Shown one piece after another: positions 32,233 to 42,777 of a stretch of 64,000 bases of DNA. Location of the stretch: assembly GCA_012931725.1 (NCBI GenBank), contig CM022949.1:59024239-59088238 (forward strand). The letters are read 5' to 3'. This DNA comes from Litsea cubeba. Lineage: Eukaryota > Streptophyta > Magnoliopsida > Laurales > Lauraceae. The notes below the pieces were generated by a model. That model was not told the origin of the DNA. It ran no database searches and was given only the letters and a program-made list of their open reading frames with translations. The translations under genes and the position numbers were made by a program. Numbering within the stretch: position 1 is the stretch's first letter; each line of letters opens with the position of its first letter.

Positions 32233-32745
32233 GGCTCTACGCCCTGGAAATGGCCTGGAGTTCCTACACTCCGCCTTTCCTAAAGCCCCGTGTCTTGGAC
32301 ACAATCTAGGCTCTACGCCCTGGAAACGGCCTGGAAGAGTTCCTACACTCGGCCTTTCCTAAAGCCCCGTGTCTTGGACACACTTAGGCTCTACGCCCTG
32401 GAAACGGCCTGGAAGAGTTCCTACACTCGGCCTTTCCTAAAGCCCCGTGTCTTGGACACACTTAGGCTCTACGCCCTGGAAACGGCCTGGAAGAGTTCCT
32501 ACACTCAGCCTTTCCTAAAGCCCCGTGTCTTGGACACACTTAGGCTCTACGCCCTGGAAATGGCCTGAAGTTCTTACACTCAGCCTTTCCTAAAGCCCCG
32601 TGTCTTGGACACACTTAGGCTCTACGCCCTGGAAATGGCCTGAAGTTCTTACACTCAGCCTTTCCTAAAGCCCCGTGTCTTGGACACACTTCAGGCTCTA
32701 CGCCTTGGGAATGGTCTAGAGTTCCTACACTCAGCCGTTTCCTAA
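32233..32745. repeat. 75-78 bp minisatellite downstream of pol in C
   Basis: Seven tandem units begin GGCTCTACGCC at 32233, 32309, 32387, 32465, 32543, 32618 and 32694. Each contains 'cctaaagccccgtgtcttgg'. The last unit is degenerate and runs into a further pair of 'cctgaagtccgggttcata' blocks (to ~32830). Arrays here are common in Tat elements. Confidence 0.92.
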
Positions 32746-32829
32746 AGTCCGGGTTCATAAACCCCTCACACCTCGGCGCAAGGCAGTTCGGCCAAGGTCA
32801 GTTTCCTGAAGTCCGGGTTCATACACCCC

Positions 32830-33373
32830 TCAGAAGGCCGTTGCCGAACTCACTCTCGCCTAGCCGAGGCCAGCGGAACGATGTGGCCACCTCGGCGCAG
32901 GTCAATCCGGCCGCGGTATGGATCCACCACGGCGCAAGGCCAGCCATTTCGGCCAAAGGCAGCTTTCCAGAAGCAGAGAGCTGTGCCAGCACTCAAACAC
33001 AAATGCAAGCATTCCAGAACAGTGCAAAGAAAGAAAAACAGAACTCAAAAGCACTGTACACGGTTTGGGTAATCACAGAATTCCTCCCTTTTATTCATTA
33101 TAGACTGCTTTATTACAAGAATTGTAGAACAGAAAGTAAAGTACAGAAAGGAGGATCGCAGTCCTCTGAAAACAGAAAATGAAGCGAGAACTGGGAGACT
33201 CTGATCTTCACTGACTCTTCAGGCAGAAGGCTCAAGGACGCCGGATCGCTGCCTGGAGGTTCTGAGCGATCCTGAATTTCACAGAGCTCTATAATACACT
33301 TTGGCTGGTCAGACCAAAGCATCGCACAGCCCCTCCAGTTCGAAGGCCCTGAGCTCTTCAACACCCTCGGCGG
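32830..33373. other. Non-coding stretch of C between minisatellite and antisense frames
   Basis: No convincing sense gene. Minus-strand text 'PLTAEGVEELRAFELEGLCD' around 33385-33310 may be the C-terminal part of the antisense frame to its right. Otherwise nothing recognised. Confidence 0.4.
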
Positions 33374-33706
33374 TCAGTGGGACCAGCCAAGCTTGAAGAA
33401 ACCCCCGGAGCAGCGGGGCCTCAATCCCACCTTCCGTAAGACGGGCGCACAGGGCCGTGTCGGACGAGAATGCGCCACCGTCCCCCCGCAGCGCATCCTC
33501 ATTCTGTCTGGCCAGGGACGGATGGCCGTGGACCCGCGTTCAGAGAGCGCGTGGTCCACGGGGAGTTCCTTCAGAGAGCGCGCAGACCACGATAGCCTTC
33601 CCCCCTCGGGGATAGCCGTCCAACGGCGCAGGGTTCCCCCCGGATCAAGTAATCTCGGACACCTCCCGGACATGATTCCTACAGCTATGTTCTTTTCTTC
33701 TCCCAT
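33374..33706 (-). CDS. Second antisense reading frame of element C (hypothetical)
   Basis: An ATG at 33706-33704 opens about 110 codons (MGEEKNIAVGIMSGRCPRLL..., arginine-rich). It lies just downstream of a minus-strand TATAAATA at 33731-33724. The frame overlaps, at its end, a different frame with more protein-like text (EGVEELRAFELEGLCD), so a frameshift or splice may be present. No domain recognised. Alternatively it is the transcribed but non-coding part of an antisense LTR-like promoter unit. Confidence 0.3.
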   Translation of the reverse strand: MGEEKNIAVGIMSGRCPRLLDPGGTLRRWTAIPEGGRLSWSARSLKELPVDHALSERGSTAIRPWPDRMRMRCGGTVAHSRPTRPCAPVLRKVGLRPRCSGGFFKLGWSH

Positions 33707-33723
33707 GGCGAGCTTGCCACCCC

Positions 33724-33731
33724 TATTTATA
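33724..33731 (-). promoter_or_regulatory. Antisense TATA box in the 3' region of C
   Basis: Minus strand TATAAATA in the context 'ccctatttataggaagg', an LTR-like core promoter sequence located far from either LTR. Confidence 0.4.
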
Positions 33732-34131
33732 GGAAGGAGAAGGACTCGGTCTCCGAAAGAAGTTATGAGGGCGAAGTCTCCCACGCGTTACTGGGGATGC
33801 ACGGCTGTTGACCGGCGATCCCTATGGCGCCACGTGGAGACGTCCGTCCGATTCCCTCGTCAGCTGTGCCACCTTGTTTATTTCTATTTATGGTCTCCAG
33901 AATACGGAAAGTCAGCACTGACAGTTTGACTCTTTCTACCTCAAGGGCCACGCCACACAGTAAAGGCATTCAATACCATTCGATGCACATCCAGAAATGA
34001 AAGAGAGACAAATGCAAAGAGAAAATGCGCAAGTGAAGAAGCTCGACTTTCATTGATTGCAGAAAATATTTACAAGGCTGAGAAGCCAAAAACGTTACAA
34101 AAGAAAGACAGAGACAAGAGAGGGGACAGAG

Positions 34132-36638
34132 CTACTCCGGTCTCGGCGATTCGACCAGATCAATCACCATTTCCAAGGGTCCAGAGGCTTCGGCTGAGAC
34201 AGGGACCTCGCTTGGAGCATCGCTGGCAGAAGGAGCTTCGGCTGGCACCTCAGCCGAACCAGGAGCAGAAGAGGTCTCACCCTGAGGCATGGCCAAAGCC
34301 TCGCTAGCGACTGGGGCATCGCTCAAGACCGGGGCAGCTGGAGCGTCTTCAGCTGTAGGAGCTTCGACCGGAGCACTCTCGGCTGCAGGTGCGGAGCTCG
34401 GCTCGGGGTCCAGGTCCGAATACTTCGGCAGGTCCTGATAGACAGGATGGTCTTCAGGGACCCCCGCACGTCTCAGTGCGGCCAGGCATCCTTCCTCGAA
34501 CAGGATGGCGGTGATCTCCTCCACCTGCTTCTCGTACAGCTCAGTGGCTCTATCCACCCCATCCTGGAAGGCAGACTGGGCCTCGGCCTGGAGAGAGGCC
34601 TTTTCCTTCACCAGCTTCTCCGTCTCGGCGCGACCAGCCAAGACCTCCCCTCGTAACCTCGCTACCTCGGCCGTCGACTCAGACTTCAACCTGGCCAACT
34701 CCGACTCCAACTCGCAGATCCTCTTGTTCTTCGTCCAAAGCTCGCCTTTAATATGGTTGGCCCGGGACGAGAGTTCAGCGATCTCAGTCAGAGCCGATGC
34801 CAACCGAGCGGATTCTCCAGCAACGGCCACCTTGAGCTCTTCCAATCCCTTCCGCTGCTCGTCCAGCTCCTTCTTCAGCTTCTCCCGCTCGGACTCCAGG
34901 CGGGTCACTCTCGCAGCGTTCCTATCCCTCCTTCCCATCACGGTTAGGAGCCTCTGCACGTTCTGCAAATGGAAACAGAGAGTCAGGTTCGACCAAGATA
35001 CTTGAAGAATGAAGAAAAGCGTTGCAAACACTTACCCGAAGACTATCCTGGATCGCCGAGACCATCAGGCTCTCATCCTCGAACCTATCGTGCGTCTCCA
35101 TGTCTCTTGGCAGAGCACAGGCCTTGGCGAGAGCCCCGATCACCTCGGCATTTCCCAGCAATCGGTCTTCAACGTTCAGGGGTTTGCCGGTAGAGGTTTC
35201 CATTTTCGGCTTCCACGGTGCTGGGGCAGTTCGGGGCCCGGAGGCCGATCCGGACCCTTGCCCCGCCGATATGAGAGGCTCGCGCGCTGGACCAACAGCC
35301 GACTTGCTGACCGGCGCACTCTTTTCGGCCGGCGCACTCTTTTCTTTCAACGCACTCTTCTCGCCCCCCTTTTCGGCTGGGACTTTAGCTCCAGGGGCGT
35401 GAGCGGGATCAGCCTTCGAACTCTTCTCCCCCACCTTGGACTTCTTCCTGGGCGGGGACCCCTCCTTCGAGCGGTCCGGCGAGCGCCGCCGCACTCCCGC
35501 ACTCGGAGCAGGAGCAGGAGCAGAAGCTGGAACAGGAGCAGGAGCAGAAGCTGAAGTAGCGCCAGCACCTCCCGAGCTCGAAGCAGCACGAGTGCCGGCA
35601 GGCGATGGGGCCCCAGAAGACGACGACCTCTGCCTAAACTTGGCCGCTAGGTCCCTAACGTCTGGCTCCCTCGACCTTCCCGCCATGTCTTCTTCCCGAT
35701 CGGAAGAATAAGCGTCCACTATTTGCCTCAGGTTCGACGGTTCCGAACTTGAAGTGGACGCCTCAGCTCCAGACGCAGTTCGTTCGGCAACAGGACCGGT
35801 CAAGGGGACCCCGCTAAACACCGCAACTGATACGGTCGGACGGTCAGGGTGTGCCTCGTCCACCTCAGGTACTCCAGCCCTGTGGTAGTGGCCGCGATAC
35901 CTCGGCGTGTACCCAAGCAGCTTCCAAGCTGGCCTGGTTTCGTGCCCCTTGTACCGTTCGACCTTGTTGATGTCGTCGGTATTCCTCCTCCAACCTTCGC
36001 TAACAGCTCGGCGTCGCCTTGCACCCGCCTCTGCTCAACAGGCAAAAGAGAGTATCAGTTCGGCATCAATGAGGTAAGCAAAACAGTAAAGGAGAAAAGC
36101 AGTGATGATTACTTGGGACTTCCCCAGGGCGACGTGGGACCGACAGCCTCCTGTCTTCACCTGGGCCGAACTCCCAGTCCCCCGAGACACAGAAGAAATC
36201 CTCCTCAGCATTCTTACTTGAATCCTCCAAGGCTAGGACGAAGCCCCTTCGCTACGGCTTCACACGGAGATAATATCTTCCCTCCCCAGCCTTGCAGATA
36301 TCATATGTATCCTCGATGTCGTGAGGGCCTAGGTTGGTCCCCAAGATCTCGTTCAGCTTCGCTGTGCCCATGATGACCTTGTAGCCATTGGGCATCAGCT
36401 GGCCCGGGGCAAGGGACCAAAGGCTAAGGCAGGACCTAAGCAGGGGGTGCAGTGGAAACCTGACCCCACCCTCAATCACGGAGATCAGAGGGAACGGCAT
36501 CCAGCCGCCGTAGCAGCGATACAGGGTAGCGTCGGCAAGGTCTGCCGATTTTAGGAGGACCCCCTCCGGAATCTTGAAGGCAGCCCTAAACTCGGCTAAG
36601 CCCTCATCGGAATCTACCCTGAATCTAGGGGTGCCCAT
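34132..36638 (-). pseudogene. Antisense three-exon gene of C, 'putative gypsy type transposon' family
   Basis: Exon 1 36638-36113 starts at an ATG. Residues ~50-128 (VRFPLHPLLRSCLSLWSLAP, QLMPNGYKVIMGTAKLNEIL) match the plant Transposase_28 'putative gypsy type transposon' domain. Exon 2 36030-35036 starts 'AGARRRRAVSEGWRRN' and is rich in S, A, P and K, with a nuclear-signal-like SPPRKKSKVG. Exon 3 34962-34132 is a long coiled coil (LESEREKLKKELDEQRKG...) with an acidic, alanine/proline-rich tail. Introns 36112-36031 (82 bp) and 35035-34963 (73 bp) are GT-AG and phase-consistent (phases 1 and 0). The joined length is 784 codons including the stop. One TAG at 36254-36252 interrupts exon 1. 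Antisense ORFs here are known from Tat elements; their function is unknown. Confidence 0.75.
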
Positions 36639-36863
36639 GTCTAGAAGGGGCGACGACGAGGAAAAACCCTAGAAATCGAAAAACCCCAAGAAGAACCAGA
36701 CGGAAGAACAGAGCGACTTACAGGGACGAAGAGGCAGATCAAGAGCAGATCCAGATGCGTTCTACGGTCGTCCTCCTCGAACAGATCTCAGGAACCAGAG
36801 CAGAAATCGAAAGCAAAGGCGAAGGCGAAAGAAATCGGGAGCGAGAAAAAGAAGGGGGCGACC

Positions 36864-36872
36864 CTATTTGTA
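36864..36872 (-). promoter_or_regulatory. TATA-like box of the antisense gene in C
   Basis: Minus strand TACAAATAG, about 230 bp upstream of the ATG at 36638. Confidence 0.35.
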
Positions 36873-37126
36873 GAAGGGGAACCCTCATTTGGGTACCGCC
36901 TCCGAATTCGAAGAGACACTTCAAAGCCCGTGCCCGTCAATCAATGAGACAACGCAATCGGCGCAGAAGCTACGCGTGTAGCCGTCAGCTTGGTTCCCAA
37001 GACGAACAGGGCAGAGCATTTATTGCTTTAAAGAGTTGAAGCGACACCAGGTAATGATCACAGTATCCCCAGACGGATTCTTCTAGCTTTCAATCACTAA
37101 AGGCTAGCACACTTCAGAGGTCAAAA

Positions 37127-37139
37127 GCTAGGGGGCAAT
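37127..37139 (+). other. Polypurine tract of element C
   Basis: 'AGCTAGGGGGCAAT' immediately before the 3' LTR; the purine core AGGGGG would prime plus-strand DNA synthesis. The region 36900-37126 holds nothing else recognised. Confidence 0.7.
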
Positions 37140-38084
37140 TGTGTGGGGAGATTTCCAGAACCACAGGATTAAGTTAATCGCAGCCATCAGATGAGGTTAA
37201 GCATTCTCACGTGCCATCCTCGTGCCATCCACGTGGCACCAAGCTCACCCCGGCTACCAGGACAGGAGGCCCGGCCGAAGTCAGGCAGTTCCGCGCCCTT
37301 AGCGCCGAACTGGCCCACCTCGGGCGTCATCTCGGCAAGGAGCTCCACCTCGGCTGAGCCACCCCGGGTACCATCTCGGCAGAAAGCTCCACCTCGGCTG
37401 AAGAAGCCGGGACAGAAGCCGAAGCAAGAGAGAACCTTCACATGCGCCCCTCATCCCCCACGTCGTCAGGCACGTGGAGGGATAGGGGCACGAGCTAGTG
37501 GGACAGACGCGACATCCAGCCGCCCACAATCTTCGCCAGATCCCTGACAGAACGGCATCCAGCGGCTGAGGCCACATCAGGGCAGGGCCCGAGGGCAGAT
37601 CCGCTGGTACCCCTACCGCCAAAGGCGCCCAACAGGATCTGGCCCAACAAGATGTGCATTAAATGCGATGTGGGCTGACCCGACGGGCATTTAATGCAAA
37701 GTGGGCTGGATTGGACCTCAATTAATGCAATGTGGGCTGATCGTGACTTCCCAGTCAAATCATGGGACCCACACCACAATATCTCCCAAAGATACGTTCC
37801 ACACTCTATAAATAGAGGTTCAAGCCACCATCCAAGGTACGCCATTTTTTCACACACAGAGCCCTTACTCTGTCTCTCTTCTTCCTCTCCTTCCATTGTT
37901 CCAGTTCCCATACTGACTTTGGCATCGGAGAGCCTTGCGCCGCCCAGGCCAGGGTCCTCTGACCGTTTGCTATTCCCTTTCAGGCTTCCGGACAGCACCC
38001 AGTCATTCCCAGTCACCATCATCTTCTCGGATAAGTCCTATAAGGCTCCCTCCTTATTGTGGGTCATTATTTTCTGCACCTACA
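37140..38084 (+). repeat. 3' LTR of element C
   Basis: 945 bp, differing from the 5' LTR at about six positions (for example ctccgg/ttccgc near 37289, and single substitutions near 37679, 37754, 37902 and 37995). Confidence 0.95.
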
Positions 38085-38089
38085 GGAGG
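38085..38089. repeat. Putative target-site duplication of element C (right)
   Basis: GGAGG immediately after the 3' LTR end (CACCTACA). Confidence 0.65.
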
Positions 38090-38745
38090 GTTTGGCGTGG
38101 TGCTGCAGAAAATAAGGGCTGGGTTAGGGCAAAGATAGGGGGAACGAACTCATATTCCTTGGGGAGAATGTTTTGGAATATGAAGGAAGAGAGAGGTGGG
38201 GTACTCTGTTTCTCTGTTCTTATTCCTTCTAGAGATTTACTCATGTACTGAAGTTCTATTTATTCCTTTCAAATGCTTGAATGAGGGTTTCTTTAGTCAT
38301 ATATTGGTGTTGTATTTAATGGGAAAAAGTTCCTTTTTTGTGCTAAAATCATTATGATTTGTATCATTTGCCCTATTGCTTGTTTGGGGTTTTAGGGTTT
38401 AAGGGTTTTTTTTTTTTTTTTTCTAGTGGTTTAAGGTTCTCTTGAGATTCTTTGTTTTCTTAGTCATCTTGCAATTTCTTAGTTTCTACTCAGGAAAGAG
38501 CCACTGGGAAACATGAATCTTTATTTTGGGGTTTTGGGGTTTTAGGCTTGAAGTTGCTTGTAGAATTTTTGGCTTGTTTGTTCTGTGGTTTGCATCTTTG
38601 AAAAAATTATTTCCTTTTGTTTTTGGTTCGCACACCTTGGCTACAGGAAAAGAAAAAACCCTTGCTTTCTTCCCCTCTTTTTTTGTTCCTGTCCTTGTTA
38701 GTTGTGATGTTAGCATGGTGCCCCCCTCGAACGAAAATCCTAGGT
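38090..38745 (+). mobile_element. Right part of the hAT-like DNA transposon
   Basis: Continues from the GGAGG duplicate after element C to the inverted end 'gtgcccccctcgaacgaaaatcctaggt', next to CCGCTT of the LINE. It contains a T-run (38406-38422) and no convincing ORF. No transposase is seen in either part, so the element is non-autonomous or deleted. Confidence 0.5.
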
Positions 38746-41001
38746 CCGCTTTCCCCTTACTTGTATATCTTTGGAGCCAAAGTTTTATCCCATATGCTTA
38801 TTAATTATCCCATATGCTTATTAAGGTTGAGGAGGTATGGTCCATTCAAGGGGTTAAAATAGGTAGGTGAGCCCTAAGTGTTTCACATCTTTTATTTGCC
38901 GATGATAGCTTCATTTTCTGACTGGTAAGTCCTAAAAATGCTATGGAGATTAAGTTTTTACTTGAAGATCATTGTAACATATCAGGCCGGCTTTTAAATT
39001 ATTACAAGGCTGTTATTTATTTTATTAAGGGCCGGGTCCAATAAAAAAGATGTAAATACATTGTTTTGCTCCTTAGTATGAGGTTAATGGACACGGATTA
39101 AAATTTTTTGGTAGCCCCTTGACTATAAGAAGGAATAAGAATTTGAGTCTTGAGTCTCTAGTTAATAAAATTAAAAACAGAATTAACGGTTGGCAAATTC
39201 CTTTGCTTTCTCAAGCGGGAAGAAGTACCTTTAGCAAATCGGTGACTATGACTTGTTCATAACATGTCTTCTCTTCGCCTCCTAAATAAAACCTCGGAAG
39301 CCATTGATAAAATGTTTAGAGCCTTTTGGTGGGGCGAGAATGAAGGCAATAAAAGATTCCACACCGTAAAGTCGGCGGACTTACGTAAGCCTATCTTCGA
39401 AGGAGATCTTGGAATTAGGGATACCAAAAATAATAATTTAACTCTATTGGTCAAACTTGTTGGAGATGCCTAACAGACGAGAATCTTCTTTGCTAAAAAA
39501 ATTCTAAAGGCTAAATATTTTCCCAAAAGTAACCTTTGGGAATCTAAATTCAGAATAGGCAACTCTTGGTTTTGGAAGGGATTTGTCAAGGGGGTTAATT
39601 TCATTAATTGAAGGGTGGGTTGATTGTTTGAAATGGGGAGAATATTTCAGTATGAAAGTGTAATTGGATCCCTAGTAAGCAAGGCCTAAGAAAACCCTTT
39701 TCTTTCGTGGTTAACCCAAATTCTACTTTTAAAGATTTATGGAATGGGGAAAGAAAAAGAAATGAAACTGTTATAAAAAAAGCCTTTGTAACAACCATTA
39801 GGGCGTTGAAGATATTTGCAAAATATACACCCCTTTTCATAATGGTAAGGACACGAGGGTTTGGCCTCTTTTAAAGCATGGCCAACTTACTGCTAAATCA
39901 GCTCATAGAATAATCTTGAAGGGTGACGAACCCAACCTTATCCCCTCTGTCAGTTGGAAAGCTCTTTGGAATCTCCATCTTCCTCAAAGAACTCATTTGT
40001 TTGGTTGGAAATCTTCTAAAAATGCTATCCCGGTAAGAACCTCAATTAAGTTAAAAATAAATTTAATTGATGTCAACTGTCGTATTTGTAAAAATGAGGT
40101 GGAATCGGTTGGCCACGCTCTCATAAGGTGCGATCATGCTAGGGCTAGTTGTTTTGGTTCGCACCTTGGAATTCAAACTCATATTTTTCCTTCTTTTGAT
40201 GCAACTAAATGGTGGAAGGTATTATGTGAGCAAGGCCATCTAAGTTCCCCTCTTGGGAATTATCACTCCAAGATGTGGGTTTTGTCCTTATGGTGGGCCG
40301 TTGTGGAAGCTAGAAATGATTTCCTTTTTTAGAAATCAACTGTTGGACCTCCCAAAATTATTGGTTTGGTCAAAAGAATGCTTAAAGGACCTACCATATT
40401 TCCCAAGGATACGACCGAAAAGAAAAATGGAGAAAGAAGTGAATATCCTAGAGTGATCTCCAATGATATGATGATTTATTCTGATGCTTCTTTTAAAGCT
40501 AATGATGGAAAAGCAACTTTTGGTTATGTTATGGTTTTAAATGGTGGTATTGTGGGATGAAAGTGCTTGCCAAAGAATTAAAGTTGCTTCTTCAAAAGAG
40601 GCCGAAACAAGGGCGATTCTAGCCGGGTTGGAAAAGGCTAAAAAATAGACTTTGACAGGGTGCATGTGGTGTTGAATGCCAAAAAAGTAATTCAGGCATT
40701 GAAGGAAGATGATGATTGGTCTATTCGACCTATTATTTTAGACATTAAAGGATTAACCTCCTCATTTAGATTTGTGATTTTTTCTTTTATCCCTAGGAAT
40801 TTCAATGGTCAAGCTCATAAGCTTGCCAAATTCTATTTTTCTATTAATTAGGATATTGTGTAGGTGAGGGTGGGAGAGGGCTGCTTTTGAACTAGGGGTG
40901 GGGGATTGATTTTGTTGCGTGTTTTCTTTTGTTGTTGTTCCTTTTGTTGGTTTTATTATAAGCTTATTTACCAGAAAAAAAGATAAAAAAAAAAAAAAAC
41001 T
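38746..41001 (+). pseudogene. LINE, part 3: RT C-terminal half, zf-RVT, RNase H and poly-A tail
   Basis: Picks up exactly where part 2 stops (SPYLYIFGAKVLSHMLI), then 'HLLFADDS' with the catalytic FADD (~38897), 'MSSLRLLNKTSEAIDKMFRA', 'FWWGENEGNKRFH' and 'LGIRDTKNNNLTLLVKL'. The zf-RVT region is at 39840-40330 (SWKALWNLHLPQRTHLFGWK, CRICKNEVESVGHALIRC). A C-terminal RNase H follows, with 'MIYSDASFKANDG' and 'IPRNFNGQAHKLAKF'. An A-rich tail (40973-41001) marks the 3' end. A 15-nt duplication (cccatatgcttatta) sits near 38790-38822. Many stops and indels make it inactive. Confidence 0.8.
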
Positions 41002-42777
41002 CCCTCCATTCAAGCTTGTCATGAAAAAAAATTGAACCCTTGATAGAGGTTTTGTGACCATTGGTAGAGATGAAGTGAACATCCAGGTCATTCTTCTAAC
41101 TTCAAAAATTGAGTTCCAGATGTTTTGTGTGGCCATAAGGTACGGTTCAAGGTCAAGGACGAATAAGTTAGACTTGTTAAAGAGCACCATAGTCCACTAG
41201 TGAGAATATCTAATTGAAGCATCTCCATTTCAAATAGATCTAATTGAATAAGCTCTGTTTAAAAAAAATTGATTTGTCAAACGGGCTTAAATCACTAATT
41301 ATTAATATTGATAAGGTTCTATAGATGATCTTGATGTCCTGATGCAAATGATGAGTCCATTCGAGGTGGAAACCCCCTTTAGTTTTTATTAGGCTAATTC
41401 ACAGGATTATAGATAAAATGGAGAAAAGCAAATCAAATACTGTATAGCCAAGATCCTCATAGGACCTTGATAACAAGTCTCTCCGTCCCTAGTGAGTCTG
41501 CTCCATGTAAAAGTGTTTCCTCAAGGGATAAGAGCCTAAACTAACTTGGTGTTAAAGGGCTTTTCTCACCCACTAGGATCCATTAAATTCAAGAGGTAGG
41601 AAATGGAAAGCATTGGATGTTCATTAGGGTTATGAGCAATATTAAGTTGATCAAACGATCCTAACTTTTAGTTTTAAGTCCTCAAAGCTTAATAGCTATG
41701 TATTGTGCGAATTTATTGTGATAAAGAAACAAGAGTGGTGATAAATGTCTGAGTTTCTGGAAGGACTTATTAGTAGGAGTAGCAAATTATTGGATTCAGA
41801 GCAGAGAGGGCTGAGCCTCAAATACCTTTTTGGTTATAGAAATTTCTCACAAGGAATTGGGCTTGTTGGGAATTTCTGACATGCTTTTACTTTTTGTCCA
41901 GTGAGAATTCCAAATACTCTGTCTGATACAAGAATTCAGAATTCCAGCCCACATGAAAAGGCACTTAGCCTTTTGAATTCCCAAAATTTCAACATTCCAA
42001 ATGCTACAGGGGGGTTGAGCATTTGGAATTCTACTATTGGGGCCAGTATTTGAAATTCTCGGAATTCTCCCAGATAAGAATTCTCACAATTCTTCCCAAC
42101 AAACGGGCAAAGTAGTGCTGGATCCAGAATCTACAGATAATCATAACCAATGACCAGTAGTGTTACTCATTGGCGCAGTGGAAACCTTAGATTGTAGAAA
42201 GATCAATCAATCAGAAAAAGTTTTAGTATGACAAATCATTAATCATTTATCAAATGGAAGATTTAAAGCCTCACAATAACTTAAAAGGAGGTGAACTTTA
42301 AACATATAAGAAGAATGCTCCACAGCGAGCACAGTTATTGCAACTACCAGCATGTCCTTTGGGGCCCACTTGGATACATACCACTCATTTAAGGATGGGT
42401 TAGTCCTAAAGGAGTCCAAAAAATGAGGACCATATGATCGTCTTAACCCTAAATTTAATGGCCAGAGGTTCAACAAGTTTTGAGCGTTCTATTATCTTTT
42501 AAATTGGGGTGAGTGCCAAGCAGTGAAGTGAGGTGAGGTCAGCTTCACTGGGAGGACGCTAATTACTAAAATGTCCTAAGAATTTGTGAATAGTAGCAGT
42601 AATAATAATAATAACAACAACAACAACCTCATTTAGTGCTAAAATAATACAAAGTTCTAAAGGTAATCTCAAGCAGTTAGACATTTTTCCTCAAATTATC
42701 ATGTAGTTCAAAAAGAAAAAAAAAATGAAATCACCAAACCAACACTAGGAACAAATCCACACCCTGCTTCATCTCCC
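41002..42777. other. Intergenic region between the LINE 3' end and the syntaxin stop codon
   Basis: No gene seen; the minus-strand open stretch 41190-40762 overlaps the LINE tail and has no recognised content. The last part (about 42600-42777) probably holds the syntaxin 3' UTR. An (AAT/AAC)n microsatellite lies at 42600-42627. Confidence 0.5.
41859..42108. mobile_element. MITE-like inverted-repeat element
   Basis: Left end GGGCTTGTTGGGAAT and right end 'cttcccaacaaacgggc' are near-inverted. The interior is rich in 'gaattc'-type short palindromes, as in the MITE at 53665-54330. The target duplication is unclear. Confidence 0.4.

Larger units (their letters stand above)
25376..38084 (+). mobile_element. 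Element C: nearly intact Tat-type Ty3/gypsy retrotransposon (12.7 kb)
   Basis: Two 945-bp LTRs, primer-binding site, gag-pol, minisatellite, antisense spliced reading frame and polypurine tract, in that order. By eye the LTRs differ at about six positions (0.6%), so insertion is recent. The sense pol carries a second RNase H after the Ty3-type one and no chromodomain, and the 3' non-coding part carries antisense coding capacity. Both are known of the Tat clade. Only two 1-bp deletions break gag-pol. Confidence 0.93.

Noticed and set aside
33393..33929. Plus-strand 178-codon frame in the 3' region of C
   Set aside because: Shadow of the antisense frame; no motif, and it crosses the antisense TATA box.
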